From the NCBI RefSeq assembly GCF_024323335.1, contig NC_066583.1, positions 270,744,916 to 270,808,915 of the forward strand: 64,000 nucleotides of DNA, in the 5' to 3' direction. This DNA is from Lathyrus oleraceus. Taxonomy: Eukaryota > Streptophyta > Magnoliopsida > Fabales > Fabaceae. The notes beneath the pieces were generated by a model, which was not told the origin of the DNA, did not search any database, and saw nothing but the letters and a program-made list of their open reading frames with translations. The stretch's first letter is position 1. The number at the start of each line of letters is the position of its first letter. Positions 59,410-64,000 of the stretch are shown one piece after another. Both the position numbers and the translations under genes were made by a program.

Positions 59410-61343
59410 TTACAAACCTTCCCAAAATCTCGAAGTAAACCTCGCATCCCTATCTGACACAATGCTAGACGGAATACCATGCAAATTGACAATTTTCTTA
59501 ACATACAGCTTTGCAAGCCTCTCCATCGGATAATTCATTCTAATCAGAATAAAGTGAGCAGATTTCGTCAACCTGTCCACAATAACCCAAATAGCTTCAC
59601 AATTAATCGGAGTCCTAAGTAAACCAGAAACTAAATCCATAAAAATATTATCCCATTTCCATCCAGGAATACATAACGGTTGTAACAAACCAGACGGCTT
59701 CTGATGCTCAATCTTCGATTTCTGACAAATCAAACACGAATACACAGATTCCACAATCTCTTTCTTCATACCAAGCCACCAAAACAATTTCCTCAAATCT
59801 TGATACATCTTAGTAGCACCGGGATGAATACTCAAACCACTAGGATGTCCTTCATCAAGAATCCTCTTTCTCAAATCTAAAACATCAGGAACACAAACTC
59901 TATCACGACACCTCATGATACCATTCTCATCAATCCGAAAATCACCACCTTTACCTTGATTGATCAACGTCAATCGCTCTACCAAAACCAAATTAGATTT
60001 TTGACCTTCTCGAATCTCATCTAAAATTCCACTGGTAAGCTTCAACATACCAAGCTTCACTCCAAAAGAAGTCTCTTCGCAAACCAAACTCATATCTCGA
60101 AGTTGTTCAAGAAAATCCAATTCTCGCACCATCAACATCGACATATACAAAGATTTCCTACTCAAAGCGTCGACTACAACATTCGCTTTGCCAGGATGGT
60201 AATTCAAACCAAAATCATAATCCTTCAAGAATTCTAACCATCTCATTTGCCTCATATTCAACTCTTTCTGATCGAACAAATACTTCAAACTCTTGTGATC
60301 ATTAAACACAATGAATCTCGACCCAAACAAATAATGTCTCCAAATCTTCAAAACAAACACAACAACAACTAATTCCAAATCATGAGTCGAATAATTCCTC
60401 TCATGCACTTTGAGTTGCCCTGAAGCATAAGCTATAACTTGTTGATTCTGCATTAACACACCTCCTAAACCCATCAAAGAAGCATCACAATACACAACAA
60501 ATGGTTCTGATGGATTCGGTAAAATCAAAACAGAAGCAGTAGTCAATCTCCTCTTCAGCTCTTGAAAACTAGTTACGCACTGTGTAGTCCAAATGAAAGT
60601 TTGGCTTTTCCTAGTCAACAGCGTTAATGACGAAGATAACTTAGAAAAGCCTTCAATAAACTTTCGATAATAACTTGCCAAACCAAGAAAACTACGAATC
60701 TCAGACACAGATTTTGGCGCTTCCCATTGAGATATAGCCTCAATCTTAGAAGGATCAACCAAAATACCACTACTAGAGATCACATGGCCAAGGAAACTCA
60801 CTTCCTTCAACCAAAACTCGCACTTTGGAAGTTTAGCAAACAACTTCTTCTCTTTCAATGCAGATAAAATAAGCCTCAAATGCTCAACATGATCCTCTTC
60901 ACTCTTCAAATAGATCAAAATATCATCGATAAACACAACGACAAACTTATCGAGATATTTATTAAAAATCTGATTCATGTACTCCATAAATATACCAGGT
61001 GAATTTGTTACATCAAAAGGCATCACTGAATACTCATAGTGTCCATACCTTGTTCTAAAAGCAGTCTTCTGAATATCTTCAGCTTTCACACGGATCTGAT
61101 GATACCCAGACCTCAAATCAATCTTGCTAAACACACAAGCACCAACCAACTGATCCATCAAATCATCAATCCTCGGAAGCGAATACTTATTCTTGATAGT
61201 AACCTTATTCAGTTGTTTGTAATCCACACACAACCCCATAGTACCTTTTTTCTTCTTAACTAACAAGACAGGTGCAAACATTTTCCTTTTGGCTTGCTCC
61301 TTCTTAGGCTTGTTGCACTTGGTACTAATGTGCCCTTGCTCGC
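59410..61343 (-). pseudogene. pol: Chromovirus gag-end/RT-RNase H-integrase fusion
   Basis: From the ATG at 61281 the frame has 623 codons. RT spans about 1-200 with FIDD at 117-120; RNase H spans about 255-375 with D266, E303 and D328; the integrase zinc domain has H479, H486, C516 and C519; catalytic D549 and D610 are present. Just upstream, in the same frame, lies the tail of the gag zinc knuckle (GHISTKC, then basic residues). Protease and the rest of gag are missing between knuckle and RT. Apart from that deletion and the TAA at its end, this is the best preserved pol in the window. Confidence 0.92.
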
Positions 61344-61828
61344 TGTCGCATTACGCGAAAAACCAGCGGGAAAAAGAAACAACAAAGTTGCCACCGTGCG
61401 TTATTTATCCCAAAGGAGGGAAAGGAAACACTCGAAGTAAACCTGGAAAGGAATGGTTTCACGACCAGAGAAAGATAGGATCGGGAGTCGATTATGCGAA
61501 TGGAAGGTATTAGCACCCCTACGCATCCGTCGTACTCGACGGGATCCACGCTCAAAAAGAATAGAAGAAAGGTTACTAAAAAGACTGCTCAAAGAATGCA
61601 AAAAACTGGAAGGAAACACAGATGAAGGACGGAAGAAACGGGACTCGGCAGGATATCGCCTCCTAGGCCTACGTAGTCTGTCAGACACAGACATCAGAGT
61701 CGACGTAGTTCGGGACAGGGGAAACGTGCTCGCTAGGATGTCGCATCCTATGCATACGTGTCTTCTCTAACCAGAGAAGAATCAGAGCACTCGTAGCTCG
61801 GCTAACTCACGCCAAACAAAACCACACA

Positions 61829-62056
61829 GGAAACCGAATGCCAATCGCTGGACTTACGTCAGACTCCACACAAACAGGCAAACATGGAAACCGAATGCCA
61901 ATCGTTGGACTTACATCAGACTTCGAACCAACAAACACACACACAGGAAACCGACTGCCAATCGCTGGACTTACGTCAGACTCCAACAAGCAGACAAGAC
62001 ACAGGAAACCAACTGCTAATCGCTGGACTTACGTCAGACTCCAACACACACAAAGG
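61829..62056. repeat. Four-copy tandem repeat of 57-60 bp in the terminal LTR
   Basis: Copies start at 61829, 61886, 61946 and 62004 (GGAAACCGA or GGAAACCAA). Each contains CAATCGCTGGACTTACGTCA or a one- or two-base variant, followed by a variable CA-rich spacer. The conserved half and variable half suggest selection or recent homogenisation of the core. Confidence 0.93.
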
Positions 62057-63404
62057 GGGTGAAAAAGAAAAAGGGCGCCCGGAGAGATCAGCTCATCTCC
62101 TGCCTACGTACCTCATCTGGTATGAGGATCAGGGCGACGTAGTTCCCCTAAACAGGGAAAGAACTTCTAACCTAACCAGAGACACAGGGAAAATAACAAG
62201 CTACTAGGGAGACTACGACTCGAGCCTAGAAGTTGTCATGCATACGATCCCTATGTTGAGGTTTCTATCCTAACTTGCACAGGAAGCAAGCTAGCCTAAA
62301 CAGCACAATCAAATACAAGCACAAGAGAGCAAGCACACACACTATATGCAAACAATTGGCTTATACAAGGCTAGGCCGTAGAAACAAGCCAACTGGAATG
62401 GGGTGTTTTTAGCTCTTAACCCTAACATTGAGAGTTAGGGTGAAGCAGATGAAATGGGAATGAGGGTTATGCCTCATAGCTCTTATCCCTGGCCTGGGAG
62501 AGCTTGAATCAAATAGAAAGTGTGGGAGTTCAGAATGAGGGAACTCTTCTCCACATGACTGACACAACAAGATCTTGGGTTCTTATTCACAATGCATCAA
62601 CACCTGGTGTGAGCAAAGTGAATGACACAACTGAATAGTAGGGGATGGATTTCACATCCCTTTTATCTGCCAATTGCCTCTTAAGAGGTCTTCACCTGCT
62701 TGGCACAAAATTAAACAACCACAAACATTGCCTCTTAAGGAGGGCTTTAGACAGGTGCCTGCCAAAGTAACATGACAGGTCTTCCAGACTACATGAAGAT
62801 CAAGAAATTATACCTCTGTGGTATGCCAACCACAAGCAAGCAAAGCAAAGTTCAAATGAACTTAAAGCAACTTAGGTACCTGTGGAAACAACTAAACCAA
62901 TCAGTATAAAATCCAGACAATCAGACAACAGTCAATATCAAACAGACAATCCAATATGCAACACATGAGCCATAAACACAAGTGAATTATCCTCAAAGCC
63001 TACAAAACAAGCAAATGTTAGCCAACAACAACAAATGATCGAGCTCAAATGAAGGAGCAACATCAACCATGGAGATGTATACTTGAACCTGAAATTCACA
63101 ACTCAAATGTAAAATTTCAAGTCTATTGGATTAAAAACAAGCATTTCATGATAGTTTGAACAAGGCAAGGTCATACATGCACATGTGATCAAAGAGTCTA
63201 GAGCAAATAAAATTCCAGCCATGCACAACTTTTGAAATCATGATCATAAAAAACTAGACAAAACAAGGATCATTTTGCAAAAAATTGGAGATGAATTGAT
63301 GCATTTTTCAATTTTATATGATTTTATGAAGTTAGCATACAAAATGAAATTCAAAAATGAACATGGCATATGGAAATGGAGGGAAAGGCCAAAAATGATG
63401 GATA

Positions 63405-63475
63405 TTTGAAAAAGTGGCCTCGCCAGGATTCGAACTGTGTAAGAATTCAAATGAAATGCGCGCTAACATCTGAAC
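63405..63475 (-). other. tRNA-like segment in the terminal LTR
   Basis: On the minus strand GTTCGAATCCTGGCGAGG looks like a tRNA T-arm and acceptor end, and GTTCAGATGTTAGCGCGC like a D-arm/A-box, at tRNA spacing. No anticodon stem is convincing. It is a second LTR with such a segment, after 16598-16671. Confidence 0.5.
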
Positions 63476-64000
63476 GACGTCGTTTCTATAAAACCCTAAG
63501 CCTGCGTAGATTTGGACGGTTCAAACCGACGCTATTTGCACAAAACCGACGCAATTCTCCAAAGCGCATGAATCTTCATCTTCTTCATGAGGAAGAAGAT
63601 GAACACGAAGAACATTCATCACCAATTTCCAGATTTTTTCAGAAACGCTCAGAAATCCATAAAAATTATATCATTCAAATCCTTATTCCATGTACATCAT
63701 AGATCCACTAATAATTCATTCTAAAACATCATAACAAGTTCAAATCGTGCAAAAACATTTTTGGATGCAAAACTTTAAATGCACATAACTCAGTCAATAA
63801 TGCTCCATTTCACTTGATTTTTCTACCAGAATTCTCAGTAAACAAAGATCTACACAATTATGTTCATGGATTGAAGAATTATGAAGTTCGAAAATTATAC
63901 CTCTTGAAGAGCAGAATCTTGTTTTGCACGTTCTGAGGCTTGTAATGGTCCAGATCAATTCCAGAAGTCTTGTGGAGATGATTGATGAAGAACTGGAAGC

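Larger units (their letters stand above)
56042..61343 (-). mobile_element. Tekay-type chromovirus, truncated by a later insertion
   Basis: Right to left: gag end fused to RT (61343-61270), RT, RNase H, integrase (to 59410), integrase end and chromodomain (59403 to about 58590), polypurine tract, 3' LTR (58558-56042). The 5' LTR and most of gag lie beyond the LTR that inserted at 61344. It inserted into element B; the left flank GATTC (56037-56041) is the expected target duplication. Confidence 0.9.
61344..64000 (-). repeat. Ogre/Tat-like LTR, right part outside the window
   Basis: On the minus strand it ends GCGTAATGCGACA at 61344. The end phrase (GGTGGCAAC near 61390, with a GATAAATAACGC stretch) and the ACGGATGCGTAGGGGTGCTA wording near 61510 are typical of long Ogre-like LTRs. 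At least 2657 bp belong to it; its start is not seen. It could be a 3' LTR or a solo LTR. Target duplication would start from CTCGC (61339-61343). Non-coding, with a 58-bp tandem array and a tRNA-like piece. Confidence 0.75.

Noticed and set aside
59008..59457. 149-codon plus frame opposite the chromovirus integrase
   Set aside because: A shadow of the real minus-strand coding frame, basic and without any domain.
61401..61770. Arg/Ser-rich frames on both strands
   Set aside because: They lie in the U5 region of the terminal LTR and have no domain; similar wording is typical of long Ogre-like LTR ends.

Overview
This is plant nuclear DNA made almost entirely of LTR retrotransposons inserted into one another. 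I find no host gene, rRNA gene, intact tRNA gene or CRISPR array. The families (Ogre with its ORF1, an Athila/Cyclops-like element with env-like ORFs, a Tekay-type chromovirus, a Tat element with an antisense ORF, one Ty1-copia element) and the A+T-rich sequence suggest a legume, most likely tribe Fabeae (pea, vetch, lentil group). The species is inference.

Layout, left to right. (1) 1-11447, + strand: a mosaic with a decayed Ogre-type gag-protease joined near 3580 to an Athila-type integrase, two related env-like ORFs (5001-6218, 6977-8337) and a 3' LTR (9773-11447). (2) 11448-19466, + strand: 'Ogre1', a decayed Ogre whose 5' LTR was split by the mosaic element. It keeps the end of that LTR, a gutted pol, a repeat-rich 3' UTR and a complete 3' LTR (16531-19466). 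(3) About 19467-54944, - strand: 'element A', an Ogre with ORF1, partial gag/protease, RT, RNase H, integrase, and a 5' LTR at 50172-54944. Its integrase gene is cut twice. One cut holds a solo Athila-like LTR (20513-29549) that itself contains a Copia element (21868-29497). The other holds a solo LTR of A's own family in opposite orientation (30386-43805), which itself contains a Tat element on the - strand (31934-40562). (4) 54945-56041, + strand: a pol fragment of another Ogre ('element B') into which A inserted. (5) 56042-61343, - strand: a Tekay-type chromovirus inserted into B. (6) 61344-64000, - strand: the end of a further long Ogre-like LTR inserted into the chromovirus.

The nesting is supported by reading frames that resume across each insertion and by 5-bp target-site duplications: GTGAG around the solo Athila LTR, CACAT/CACGT around the solo Ogre LTR, CTTCT around the Tat element, CCCCA/ACCCA around Copia. 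Every polyprotein is broken by nonsense codons, frameshifts, internal deletions or lost catalytic residues. The longest open frame is the chromovirus RT-RNase H-integrase (59410-61281), which reads on to the chromodomain after one stop codon.

The most unusual structures are: a hairpin with compensating stem changes upstream of both polypurine tracts of the Athila part; an array of eight 14-bp palindromes in the Copia leader; an antisense ORF in the Tat element; a 3' LTR of that element that lacks U3; tRNA-like segments inside two Ogre LTRs; and an in-frame gag-to-RT deletion in the chromovirus. Coordinates of degenerate coding segments are good to a few tens of bases; LTR ends and target duplications were read base by base. 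No alignment or database search was run.
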